Of a DNA stretch of 64,000 bases, positions 24,601-35,700 are shown one piece after another; position 1 is the stretch's first letter, and every line of letters starts with the position of its first letter. The position numbers and the translations under genes were made by a program. Origin of the DNA: Craspedostauros australis (lineage: Eukaryota > Bacillariophyta > Bacillariophyceae > Mastogloiales > Achnanthaceae); assembly GCA_026770025.1 (NCBI GenBank), contig JAMXDE010000038.1:1-64000 (forward strand). The letters are read 5' to 3'. The notes under the pieces are model-generated. The model did not search any database. It worked only from the letters and a program-made list of their open reading frames with translations, and was not told the origin of the DNA.

Positions 24601-27600
24601 GGGACGTTCGGGCCCTTTTGTGGAGGCCTTGGTACAACAGCTCCTGCTACATGGCTCACATTCGTTGGCAATGGCAAACGGCTTGTTGCCTCCACCTGCA
24701 GCACCCGCACATCCTACAGCTCAAGGGTTACTGTGCTCGAAGGTGATGACTGCGGCTCACTGAACTGCAGGCTGAACCAGCGCTATGGCTCTTGTCCCTT
24801 TCAAGATGTGACTGGCGAAATTCTCGAGCAAGCCTACGTCGAGTTTGACTCCAAAGTTGACGTGATGTATCGTGTAATCGTGCATGGTGCCTCAGGTCAA
24901 TTTGGTTGGTTTAGTCTCAGTATCAATGAAGTCGTGCCGAATGACCAGTGCGATAAGGCGGTGGAGTTGGAATTGGGCGACGAACCAATCCAATTCTCAG
25001 CCACGGTAACGAGGTCGAGCTCGGTAGCAGGATGTTGGGATACGAGCAGCAATCCCCCCACTATGGACGCGGTTTGGTATCAGGTCACGAGCCCAGCAGA
25101 AAGATCTCAGCTGACGGTCCACGTTTGCTCTATCAAAGACTTCCGATTCATGGATGTGCGCGTGCTTGACGGGAACTGCACCAGTTATCTGTGTTCTGCA
25201 GTCTCCGGATTCGACCCATTAACGCATGGCATTTGCGGTGATGACACGATGTTAACTCCCACGGTGAGTTGGATTGGTGAGGCAAATTACACGTACCGCA
25301 TTGCAGTAGGGGCAAGATCTCGGTCGTCCGACGACTTGCCAGATTCCTCATTGCTCAACATCTCTGTGTCAAGCGATCCCCTCGAGGGCAACACTGTGTG
25401 CGATGAGGCAGAATTCATCGGAGTTGGCGAATCCATCAATGGATCATTCAAGAGGGCCGCACTGGACGAGAACGCCATGGATTGCTACGTCCAGGACGAT
25501 TATTCGTATCAACGGAGAAACGTGGCTCTCGTGGGTTCATGGTATCACACAATTGGCACCGGTCGGCAGATGATCGCATCCTCATGTCTCGATCAAGTCC
25601 AACTAACGCCAACAATCGTGATTGTGATGGCAGGAGAATGTGGCAATCTCACTTGCATCGATTCCAGCACTCACTTCTGTGGGCTGAATGGGCAAGTGAT
25701 GTGGGAGAGCGAGATCGACGCAATCTATCATGTATGGATCGGGACAGAAGGATTCTCAAAGAGCAACTACTCGTTGCACGTGGCAGACAGCTCATCGGTG
25801 TCATCATCTATGGCACTACCATCGTCGACATCGGCATCGAATCCGTGGAAGGCTTGGAAGGCCTGGGTTGATGTTGACTTCCCTGCATATGACGAGTGCG
25901 AACATGCGGTGACGCTGGAATTGATGAACCATCCCAGCAACACAAGCGACGCCAACACTGGCAACTTGCTGATATCGACGGCCATGGTGACGAATGATGA
26001 TCACGTTGAGATGTGCGGGGCCGCCTACCCCCAACTGGTTGGCGGAGCTTGGTTCCACGTCCATGGAATGGGTGAATTGGTGAAGATGACGGCTGACACA
26101 ACCAAACTCGCTGACAACTCTTTTGAGGTAAGCAAACATTTGACCAGAGACGCGAGATTCGTCGTGTATCAAGCACAGCAGGAACCAGCAGGGGCATCAT
26201 CCGTCTGTGACAACTTGCGTTGCGTGCACGGTAACAGTCAGGGTGGAAGAGGTAGCCAACATACCTTCGCAACATGGTTTGCGGAGGATGGTGTCGATTA
26301 CTACATCCAGGTGTACAATGCATACCCATCCATTGCTGTGCGCCTAACGCTGATCGAGCACACACAGGCAGGTGCCGCATGCGGAGACAACGTGGTTGAT
26401 GACATGCCCACGAATGTAATCGGACGGGGCGACACAGTCCTTTCAGTGACTGGAAGAGTCAATCCCCAGATTGAGGCAGTGCCGGGCGTTTGTGACGGTC
26501 AAGCCGAAACTCCCCATATCACCGGAGCATGGTTTTCATTCATTGGTGATGGCAGGCGCGTCCGTGCGTCCACCAGCAACCCTGGTTCGAACGCGAACAT
26601 GACGATTCAAGTGTACAGTGGCGACAGTTGCGACATGTTGGAGTGTGAAGGAGCAACGTATCATGAGGATGTCATCGAATTCAAGTTCAACGGTATAGGC
26701 TATACTGTGATGGGACACCGAGATGTCGATTGGACAAGCACGCGAGGCCAACGGTACAATCTCTTCGTGCATGCGACTGACAATGACGCCAGCACCACGA
26801 GTATTCAGCACGTCTTCGAACTGAGCATAACAGTTTTGAGATCTGTAGACACCTGTGACGGAGCTCGACCTGCTGGGGTCGGAAAGCGCATCAATTTGAT
26901 TCTTGAAAACGAATTGGGACCAGATATCACGGACTCTCAATGTGACGATCCGTCGGCGGATTGGTGGAACTTTCCTGGCGCTTGGTACACGGTTGTCGGA
27001 GATGGCACTACGATGATGGCATCCACGTGCGGTGAAGTCAGACACACTCGCAGCGCGTTCGACACCCAAGTGAGCGTGTACAGCGGTGCCTGCGGTGCGT
27101 TGATTTGCGTTGGATCGAGCTATGATTACTGCAATGGCGACTCTCAGGTGACATGGCCAAGCGAAGCTGGGATCACTTACTACGTGCTGATCCGCCACCC
27201 CAAGCCCTTCTTTGATCATGATGTTTTGTCTCTACACTCGGCACCACAGGCATCGAGCACCTGCTCCGGCATCGTCACAGCCCCGTTGGAGCTGAGAGAT
27301 GACATGACGTTCGTCATGCCAACACCAACATCAAGCCCAGCCGAAACAAGCGTTGGTGGCGAGCAGGAAGGCCGGGAGGCCAATCGACCACCCGAATGCG
27401 AGTTCAAATTCAGGGCATCATCCAGCAACGTTGCGTGGTTGACTGTGATGGGCAACGGCGGGTACATGATGGTGACCACGCGCGGCTTCGACACGAGATT
27501 CAACTCCACAGTGGAAGTATATTCAGGACGGGACTGTGATCAGCTTGAATGCGTGGATGGTGCGATACAAGCACGAGTCAATGGATGGCTCAGCGAAGGT

Positions 27601-28266
27601 GGCGCGATGGTATTATCTTCTGCCCATGCGGATGGCTCATACATATGGCACGGTTCCATCTCGTGGCAGAGTACGTTGGGCGAGCCATACTTCATCCGCA
27701 TCTCTGCTGTTCAATCCGATGAAAATGTTGGGAACAGCACCGAAGATGATGCTGAAGCCTCCGCTCGTCCCCGTGCGACGAACAGCAATACATCATCAGG
27801 CGGGTCGTTGGTATCGGTTGAAGTCAAGCCGGCGGTGATCAACGACCATTGCGAACGTGCAACTCTTCTGCACGAAGGCGACGAACTGCAAGGCAGCACG
27901 GCATTGGCAATGATCGATGATATTGATCTTTGCCAAGCACGTGGGTATCCAACACGACCTTCCACACGTTCCGATTCACCTGGTGTATGGTACAAGATTC
28001 TTTCATCCGACCTGCAAAGGACGCACTGGGGAATGCGGGTTACATTGTGTGAACTCATCAAGGATTTCAGAATGGCGATCTTTGTTGGTGATGATTGCAA
28101 CAATCTCAGATGCCTCGAGACTGCGGGCAAAAACACGATCGCATCCTGCGTGACATCTGATTTCCCGAAGGACATCGACGGAGACGTCTATCTTTTGCTT
28201 TCTGCAGAGTTCCGGACTGGAAATTTCCGCTTGAAGATTGACGAGCTGTACTTTTGGGATGTGTGA
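20287..28266 (+). CDS. Giant type II membrane protein with about 12 repeated Cys/WY ectodomain modules
   Basis: Function unknown; likely a surface-exposed protein of 2659 residues in one uninterrupted exon. Residues 1-618 are acidic, Ser/Asp/Asn/His-rich and low in complexity, with a GN dipeptide run near 433-448. A membrane helix follows at about 619-644 (AMCACIVLSIIVGIVMLTSA). The outer 2000 residues hold about 12 related modules of about 150 residues. Each has a start like ND-x-C-x-x-A, a central PGVWYTVVGDG-like core followed by a Cys-containing strand, a VYSGxCxxLxC-like strand, and an aromatic Y-[FIV]-[ILV] strand near the end. The paired cysteines suggest disulfide-linked beta-sandwich domains (inference), resembling WY-core modules found in secreted marine microbial and algal proteins. 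The lack of a cleavable signal and a cytosolic N-terminus imply type II topology. The next ATG downstream (20296) is a possible alternative start. Confidence 0.85.
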
Positions 28267-28341
28267 TGATGCTAGTTTGGGCTGACAAATGAAACGGATA
28301 GACGGAGCGAACCCACACTCTAGCCCGTGCTTTAATTTATG

Positions 28342-28365
28342 CTCTCTCTCTCTCTCTCTCTCTCT
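28342..28365. repeat. CT dinucleotide microsatellite in convergent 3' region
   Basis: A (CT)12 run in the 347-bp gap 28267-28613 between the 3' ends of two convergent genes. Nothing else is recognised in that gap. Confidence 0.9.
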
Positions 28366-28613
28366 AGAGTCAAGTTTGGCGCTATGGCACTATGGAGTTA
28401 ACATTAGATTGCATGAGTTCCGTGTGGTTGGAAGCCAACCAGCCTTGTGCTTGGCGAGCTATTCGTACCATGCATCGTAAACCGGATGGAGCATGCATGG
28501 ACCACTCGTGTGAGGTTATCCATCGCGCACGGATGCAAGATGTGGAACTCGGACTTTGAAACGGCCAACAGCCTTCCTCCTTCGGACACGCTGGCAACAG
28601 GGGCTCAACACCT

Positions 28614-29452
28614 CTATGCGGGGAGCTCCGGTTGAATGATGCAGATGTAGTCGCCGCAGCCTTCAATGAGGAGCACTGCATCCGCCCGAAGAGATACATG
28701 ATCGCTGTTGGCCCTGTGTGCCACTGCTGATGAGTGATACAAGTTGTTGTTCCCCGCGAGCTGGTTGATTCGGATACGTTGGGGGGACAAGGGGGCGTAT
28801 TCAAGCGCCTTTCTTTCCATCGCGCCGGTGAGTTGGTTGGTCGATGCGAGAGTGGTGTCCACCTTAGCCCAGTCCAAACCTGAACCATTTTGGTCGATGT
28901 CATCCCTGACAAGCTATTGTGTTATGGCGTGATGTACGATTGTATGACATGATATGATATGGTGGGCGTGTCGACATGGTATAGTACATACCAATGTATT
29001 ACGTATGTCGGAAATTGAACAACAGGAGAACATCCGAGTATAGCAGAGTTGATTGGTGTGAGTCGCGCGTTCAGATCTGGCGGGCGGTTGCTGCACATCG
29101 ATACCATAACTCGACATGAATTACTTTCATATGATATCGCACAGTGATCGCAGGCGTCTCCATCCTTCGTTTCTCTTCCGATACTTACCGCAAGTTTGTC
29201 TTTCACGTCTCTCGCTTCTGCGACAGAGTCCGGACCTACTTGGCCTTGTTCGGTGGAGAACAAGGCCGTCGCAGCCTTGGTGTCAACTGGGCAAGTGATA
29301 GACGGCCCTTCTGCATGACGAGCCGCAGGCATGGTCGGGATCACGTTGATCGTGAACGCTTCAACGCCTGCGTTGCCGCTACCGCTGCCGCCGTGGAGAT
29401 CCGTCAGGTACAGAACGGCAAGGATGAGGGTTGGCATGGAGATGAGCTTCAT
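28614..29452 (-). CDS. Small plastid-targeted protein, unrecognised
   Basis: Exons 29452-29189 and 28913-28614 join in phase (donor GTAAGT, acceptor CAATAG) to give 187 residues. The N-terminus is a signal peptide (MKLISMPTLILAVLYL), followed by VEAF, matching the A-x-A-F type cleavage motif that directs proteins of diatoms and other secondary-plastid algae across the plastid membranes. The mature part has an acidic DDIDQNGSG segment (EF-hand-like in spacing, but only one and incomplete), the phrase LSPQRIRINQLAGNNN, and a hydrophobic C-terminal strand (LLIEGCGDYICIIQPELP). No family is recognised. An alternative acceptor 4 nt downstream leads at once to a stop, which favours the model given. 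Confidence 0.6.
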
Positions 29453-30809
29453 GGTGCTGATGCGTGGCTGGTTTGGTTTGGTTTTGCTGGGCTTGTTCGA
29501 ATGGAGGAGCTACTCGCAGTAAGTATAATAGTACGTTGTTGAGCTTTGTTGGTGGAGATGTGATTTCCGATTTTATGAGAAGCTTCTTCGCATTCTTCGC
29601 ATTGCTTTTGCCGCCATCGTTGGTCGTCACCTGGTCGGTGTTCGATGGGTGGGCTCTTCTCGCGATGTTTGAGCATGGATGGCATGTGTTTGTCACTTGG
29701 ACCCCCTCTCAGTGTTGAGTAACGTCAATCCGGCTCAGAGAGCAAAGACCGCACGGAAAGACGAAACCACGAGACCGAATGGCAGCAAGGATACGAGGAC
29801 GCTCTACGCATACGACTACATACGACCAGTTGTAAGCGTAAGCGCGGAGCAACCAGCTTTCACCGGAACTCTTATTGAGGATGTCATTGCGAGCACGAGA
29901 GTAGCTCGTATGGTGCGTGCATGACCGGGATGTACGATGGAAGGTGATCAGCGCAACGCCCTTCCCTTCGTTGCGTTGCGTTGTTCTTTCTTGTGCGCGG
30001 TTTGGTTTGGCGGAACTGCGGCAGGTCTTCCCTGTTGGCTTCATCTTGTTCCTGTTGTCCCGGCGACTGTGTCTGCTTGGCGGAGACTTCATGGTGGCTG
30101 GATCTCGCTTCCGCCAATGTGCGCAGGGCGGAAGTGACAATGACATTGTGCTAGAGATTCGAATTTATGAGACGACAACATGTGATTCTTGTGGAACAAA
30201 CGGTTTGGCCGAAACATTCTCTATGTCTGGGTGTGTGACTGAATTGCGCGTAATGATATTATATGTTAGAGGAGTAGTTCCTTTGCGTGACACTAGAGAA
30301 TGTCATTAGGACATAATCGTCCCCTGTCTTGAGATCGCCAAACGAGGTGGAAGGTCGTGCGCTTCTTCTCCAGAAACAACAGTTCCACACCACCACTCAC
30401 GTTTCGTGTGTGACTCAGGCTTGTTTGGTCGATGTGATCAATCATTTGAGAACGGTCGTAGTGGTCGAGTGTGGGAATCGGATTATTTCGGTTGGCGCCA
30501 AAACCGCTCGTGACCGATTCGGCACATTTTTTGCAGGAAGGACGAAGTCAGAGAAGCAAAAGTATCGCCGTGTCACGACCAGAAATGTTTGAGCCATCCT
30601 TCGTTTTTTGTGTTGACGAACGAGAGGAAATGCACATGTCTGCGCTCTCTTCCTCTTCTTCGCAAAGAGAGTTGGTGCGCTTGCCAACAGGTTCTTGCCA
30701 CGAGGGTTGCAAGGTGGATCTCTCGTGTGGGTGCAGACTACTGTATTCGCCAGTGCAATCTGCCCATTCTGTCCAGTCTATTATCCATTCTGTCCATCCA
30801 TCTTCGATC
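29453..30809. other. Divergent intergenic region, no gene recognised
   Basis: About 1.36 kb between a minus-strand gene and a plus-strand gene; it should contain both promoters. The frame of the downstream glycosyltransferase stays open back to 30471, but the residues before the ATG at 30810 are of poor coding quality. Other open frames give no recognisable protein. Confidence 0.5.
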
Positions 30810-32417
30810 ATGGTGTTCGTGCAGAGAGCAGGATCGCCCTGCAACACCACAAGGAAGAGGCAACAGAGGATGCCATACTACTACTCGTGCCTCTCAATGC
30901 TGCGAACAGCGATCTGGTGGCTTCGAGTGCTTTCGCTGGCAGTGGGGACGTTCTTTGCTGTCTTTGGGTTCCGTTGGTTCGTCATCTTCCACGATGACTT
31001 CAGACAGACCATCGAAGGACTTCCCGTGGCTGCGTTGCAGTCGCCGATACCGCAATTGCCGCTGACCAACGTTGCTGATCCATGGGGGACAGGCCAGCGC
31101 GACGTGGCCAAAGTCGCCTACATTCTCAGCATCACAAACTGCCAACCCGGCTTCGCAAAGAACCTCTACGATGCTGCTGCCGTGTGGAAGCACTCCATCC
31201 AGCTGCATTCCCATCCACGATCGTCCAAGTCCAAGTACGAGCCACATTTCTACGCCATTGTTCCACCGTCTCTGCAGAACAGTACATGCGCACAAATCCT
31301 CACGACGTCGTCGTCGTCGTCACAATCAGTCCCAAAGGAGATGGATCTGAGCATGACGCTGCTGGTCAGGGATTACCCGGCGACGCCATCCCAAATCCGC
31401 GAAGGGACCTTCCTGCAACGCAAAATCAAGGCGGATGGCTGCTGCGGACACCGCGAGCTGTTGAAGCTGCACACGTACACGATGACCGAGTACGACGTGG
31501 CCGTGCATCTGGATCTGGACACGCTGCTTGTCTCGCCGTTGGATGAACTGCTCGATGCCATGCACTATCCCAGCACCCACCCGGTCGGTCGGGCGGCACG
31601 CAATCATTTGGTGGATGCACAGCTCATCGCACCGACGTACAGAATACGAAGCCCGTTGGTCGACGTTCCGAACATCGCGGCCTTCTACACTCGCGATTAC
31701 AACATGCTGCCGAAGCACAAGGAGAAGCGCGCCGGGATGCAGGGCGGGTTCCTGCTCGTGCGTCCCAATCAGACCGTGTTTGATGAATTGGTGAGCCTCG
31801 TCAAGGACGGCAACTACACGCAAGGTCGCAAGGCCAGGTCCGGTTGGAAGAACAGCGGCTTTGGTCAGCACATTTGGGGCAGCCTCACCATCCAAGGGTT
31901 GCTGGGATATTACTACTGGACGCCTCAGCAGAATGCGCGCAGCATCGAGCTGCACCGTTGCAAGTTCAATCAGGTTGCGGACAATCCGCGTCGATCGACG
32001 TACCACCAGACCTATCCGCGCGGCACGCCATTCGAGCACGCCGACGTCGCGTATCACGATGTGGAATGCAAGGACGGTCGCGATGATTGCGACGATGTCC
32101 AGTGCCAGATCTGGCCCATCGAGGACACGAGGCTGGTGCATTTCACGACGTGCAAGGTGCCATGGTCCTGCCGTTCGCTGCGGTACAACGAGACCTGGAA
32201 CATGATCGGGTGTCGTTCGATGTACAAGGCGTGGTACGAAACACGTCGGTCATTGGAATCGGAATTGCGGGCGCGGTTCGGGGATGTTGTGTCTGCTCAT
32301 GATGGTGGCTTCGAGCCGGAACATCACATGGGATACTGCAGTGCGAAAGGTGGCGATGGTTACATTCCGATGGTTTCGTGGAATGGGCAAATACAAGAGC
32401 ATGGGCGGGGACATTGA
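30810..32417 (+). CDS. Golgi-type GT8-like glycosyltransferase
   Basis: Predicted nucleotide-sugar glycosyltransferase of the secretory pathway, 535 residues. A short basic cytosolic tail (TTRKRQQR) precedes a membrane anchor at about 34-60 (LRVLSLAVGTFFAVFGF), giving type II topology typical of Golgi transferases. The catalytic region starts near VAYILSITNCQPGF. The DxD-type metal/sugar-nucleotide site is HLDLDTLLVSPLDELLDA with Asp235 and Asp237; MQGGFLLVRPNQ and the later WSRSL-like aromatic segments fit the glycogenin/GT8 fold. Several NxT/S sites and paired cysteines occur in the lumenal part. The chosen ATG is the first that leaves a normal short tail before the anchor; upstream ATGs in the same frame would add 113 residues without recognisable content. 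Acceptor and donor sugars cannot be told from sequence. Confidence 0.8.
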   Translation: MVFVQRAGSPCNTTRKRQQRMPYYYSCLSMLRTAIWWLRVLSLAVGTFFAVFGFRWFVIFHDDFRQTIEGLPVAALQSPIPQLPLTNVADPWGTGQRDVAKVAYILSITNCQPGFAKNLYDAAAVWKHSIQLHSHPRSSKSKYEPHFYAIVPPSLQNSTCAQILTTSSSSSQSVPKEMDLSMTLLVRDYPATPSQIREGTFLQRKIKADGCCGHRELLKLHTYTMTEYDVAVHLDLDTLLVSPLDELLDAMHYPSTHPVGRAARNHLVDAQLIAPTYRIRSPLVDVPNIAAFYTRDYNMLPKHKEKRAGMQGGFLLVRPNQTVFDELVSLVKDGNYTQGRKARSGWKNSGFGQHIWGSLTIQGLLGYYYWTPQQNARSIELHRCKFNQVADNPRRSTYHQTYPRGTPFEHADVAYHDVECKDGRDDCDDVQCQIWPIEDTRLVHFTTCKVPWSCRSLRYNETWNMIGCRSMYKAWYETRRSLESELRARFGDVVSAHDGGFEPEHHMGYCSAKGGDGYIPMVSWNGQIQEHGRGH

Positions 32418-32788
32418 TGATGCAGATATCGGAATAACTACTTTCAATTCATAATATAATAGTATATAATACATATGCGAACACAGTACTCTGTAGCATA
32501 CGAGTATAATACAATAGGATTATTGCAATTGTGCAAGAGCACTCTACTCCAATGAAGGTCCTCTCGTGGGAGCAATACTGTAGGTAATACCTGTGATGGT
32601 ATCCCTTTGTTGGCTCTTGCTGTTTCAAAAATTTGCCGTCTCCGTAGCATTCGTATGGCATGGCGCATACAATTACTAGGACCAGTACTACTAGTACTAG
32701 TAGCATGTACCAATACATCAATCAATGTATCAATCAATGCATCACCAGATCCTTCTCTGTTGCTTTGCCAATAGCAACACGTGATGGA
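32418..32788. other. Convergent 3' intergenic region
   Basis: About 370 bp of AT-rich sequence between two convergent genes, with short TACTAG and CAATCAATG repeats (about 32684-32745). It probably holds both polyadenylation sites. No gene was seen. Confidence 0.5.
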
Positions 32789-35700
32789 TCAATGGGTGCC
32801 ATCTGTGAGGACCGACACGTTGTCATTCTCTTCCACCAAGTCCTGCGTGCGCATCTGCGAGGATGCGAGCGACGTGCGTCCTTTCGTCGCCGAGTTCCCT
32901 GTTGGCGTGTACGTCGAGAGCACGTCCAAGACTTTGCTACGTCCTTTGGATAACGCACTCGTCGTGGACGGGTCGACGGCCGCCAGGTGCTGCCGCAAGT
33001 CTTGCGTTACGCTGCTGCGTCCCGGGCTGACCAGGTTCTTGAGGAAGGACTGCCGCCGCTGCATGATGTTTTCGATCAGCGGCGGGCATCCCCACTCGCG
33101 GTAGTACTCGATGGTGTGCACGAAGTAGTCTCCGACCTTGTCCGGGAGATCGTGCAGGACGTAATGTTCACCCGCCAGCTCGCATGCCAGCCCGGCTTCA
33201 TGAGCGCAAGATGCCTTGGCGGCCGCCACGATGGCAATATCGTACGCATTTTTTATCTTCGGGCTGGCCTTGTCCCGTTTCTCGATGGATTTCGCTTCGG
33301 CCTGCAGCAGAAGGGCGTGGTGGCTCCAATTGGTCCCCTTCGTCTTGTCGATGTCGAGGCAAAACTTGATCTTCTTCTTCAGCGTCTTCAGGTAGCGCCG
33401 TTGCCCCGTCTCTCTGTACCGAGCGGCGGCGATCAGGCCGCAGATGAAGCCCCTGGTGATCAAGACGAGGTGGCTGGACATGCTCCTGCCTGTCCACAGG
33501 AAGTTTTTCATCATGCCTTCGGCGATGGCGTACTCTCGATGGTACATGCAGAGGATCGCCCCCATGCAGAACTGCATCATGATCTCGTTGAGTTTGGACG
33601 GATCGATCTCTTCCTTGCGCAGATCTCGATTCGCCGACTCTCGCATCTGATCCCAATCGATGGCCTCGATGCCGATCATATGCCGCATCACCTGATGCGC
33701 CTCGCGAAGGAGTCCGTAGGCCGAGTTGACCTTGTACGCGATGTGCTCCTGCTCGGCAATTTCGATCGCGTGCAAGATGGGCTGCAGCTCAAAACCCGAC
33801 ACGAAGGCGGTCAGGATGCACGATTGCTTGTTGAGCAACGCCATCTCGATCTCGCCGACCTCCATCGAATCCGTGTAGCCCACCCAGCCCTGCTCGAGCA
33901 GCTCGAGGACCGGTTTGCTGAATGGCGTGATGTACGCCATGGTGAGGAGACAGACCGCGCCGCTGGCGAGCTTCCCTTTCGTCTTTTCCAAAATTCTGTG
34001 CGAGATGGACGCACAGCGCTGGGCCAGCGGCTGATCGCCCGAGGACGCGACGATGACACCGAAAAATGCAAAGGCCATGGCGCTGTCCTCCGTGAGGCCG
34101 TGCCGGATGGAATGGTGCAGCATCCGAAGGATGGTGAGCACCGTGACGAGCATGTTCTTGGTCATGTACGAGCGCGTGCTGATATCTCGCAATACCTGCA
34201 TGACGAAGACGGTGTTTGGATCCGTCGCGACGCGAATGTCTAGAATCTGGTCGTCCGTGTTGATCTTCATGTAGGTCTTCATCTTGGACATGTCCTTCAT
34301 GACATGCAGCGCGTACCACTTCTTGGGATACTTGCCGAGCATGCGCAGCAAATTGATCTCGAGATGCATGGCCTCCACGACGCGATTCTCCCTGCCCATC
34401 GCCCTCGCCATGGTGTAGTACGTCGGCAGCTTATCTTGCAACGTCCTCGCGTTCTTGAGCACTTCATCGCCCAACGCGTAGCCGAGTTGGAGATGCGTCA
34501 GCGACAATTCGACGTCGCATCGCGCGCGGTAGAGGCGCAGCCATATCTGATAATCATCCGTATCGCCGTCGTTGCCGCCGCCCGTCATGCTGTATTCGAC
34601 GAGCATCATGCTCGAGGTCGGAGATCGTCGCATGCGTCGCAATGCCGCCGTCGCCTTTTGCAGATACATGGCGGCCGATGGCAAGGCCGCCATCTGCAAG
34701 GCCTTCTCGCCGACTTCGAGATTGAGCGTCGCGGTGAAGAGATGGTTCTTGGTGGGTATGCTGTTGAGATGATCGGCCGCGACGAAGAGCAGGCCGTCGT
34801 TGGCCTTGTGGGTCTTGTAAAGGCTGAGCAGACACTGTCCCAGTCTTAGCTGCAGCTTGTTGCGCAATTCGCCGCTTGGAATCATGCCCTGCGCCGCCTG
34901 CTGGATGCGGTCGTGTATGAAGCGATAGGACGTGCCGCCGATGGTGTTGGCAATGAGCTTTTCCAAGACGGCGCGTTCCAAGATCTTGTACAAGGCGTCG
35001 CTGTTGTCGGCGAATGATTCGGACGTGGCGAAGAGCCCGTCGGGATGGCTCTGTTCGTTGCACACGACTTGTTGCAAGACGCGGATATCGAATGTGGATC
35101 GTATGTTGGCCGCGATGGCGAGAACGTGCTGCAAGGTCAACGGCAATCCCCGCAGTTTGGACTCGATGGCGCTGACGATGTTGTCGCTGATGGGGAGTTC
35201 GAAATCGTCGTCATTGTTGTTATTGTTGCTGCCGAAGTTCCATTCCCATTCGAATGAGATGCGGCTGTAGACGAGGATATTCTTGCGTTCCAACTCCTCC
35301 AACGCCTGCAAGGTGAAGAAAATGTTGCCGTGCGTCTTGTCGTAGAGCTTGCGACACAGCGGTTGGATATCGTCGCGTCCCAGCAGAGCCGACAGCCACG
35401 ACGTCATTTCCGGCAGCGATAGATTGGTGACCGTGATTTGCAGCAGCGCGCGCGAGTCGAGAGGGTTGAGAAGATGCACGGACAAGGGATCATCCGGCGA
35501 CAGCTCGACGACTTCGTCCGTGTTGAGTTCCTGGCGGATGGCGCCCAGCAGCAGGAAATGTCGCAGACTGGCGTCGCCGATGAGGTTGGCGAGGAGTTTG
35601 AGGGCGACGTCGGATGACCATTGCAGGTCGTCGAGGAACATGTATATGGGACGCTGCGACGTGGAGACGGCCTTGATGAAGCTGATGAATAGGTACTGCA

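Noticed and set aside
32987-34243. Plus-strand frame of 418 codons
   Set aside because: Lies wholly antisense to the ATPase gene and shows no domain; a codon-bias shadow.
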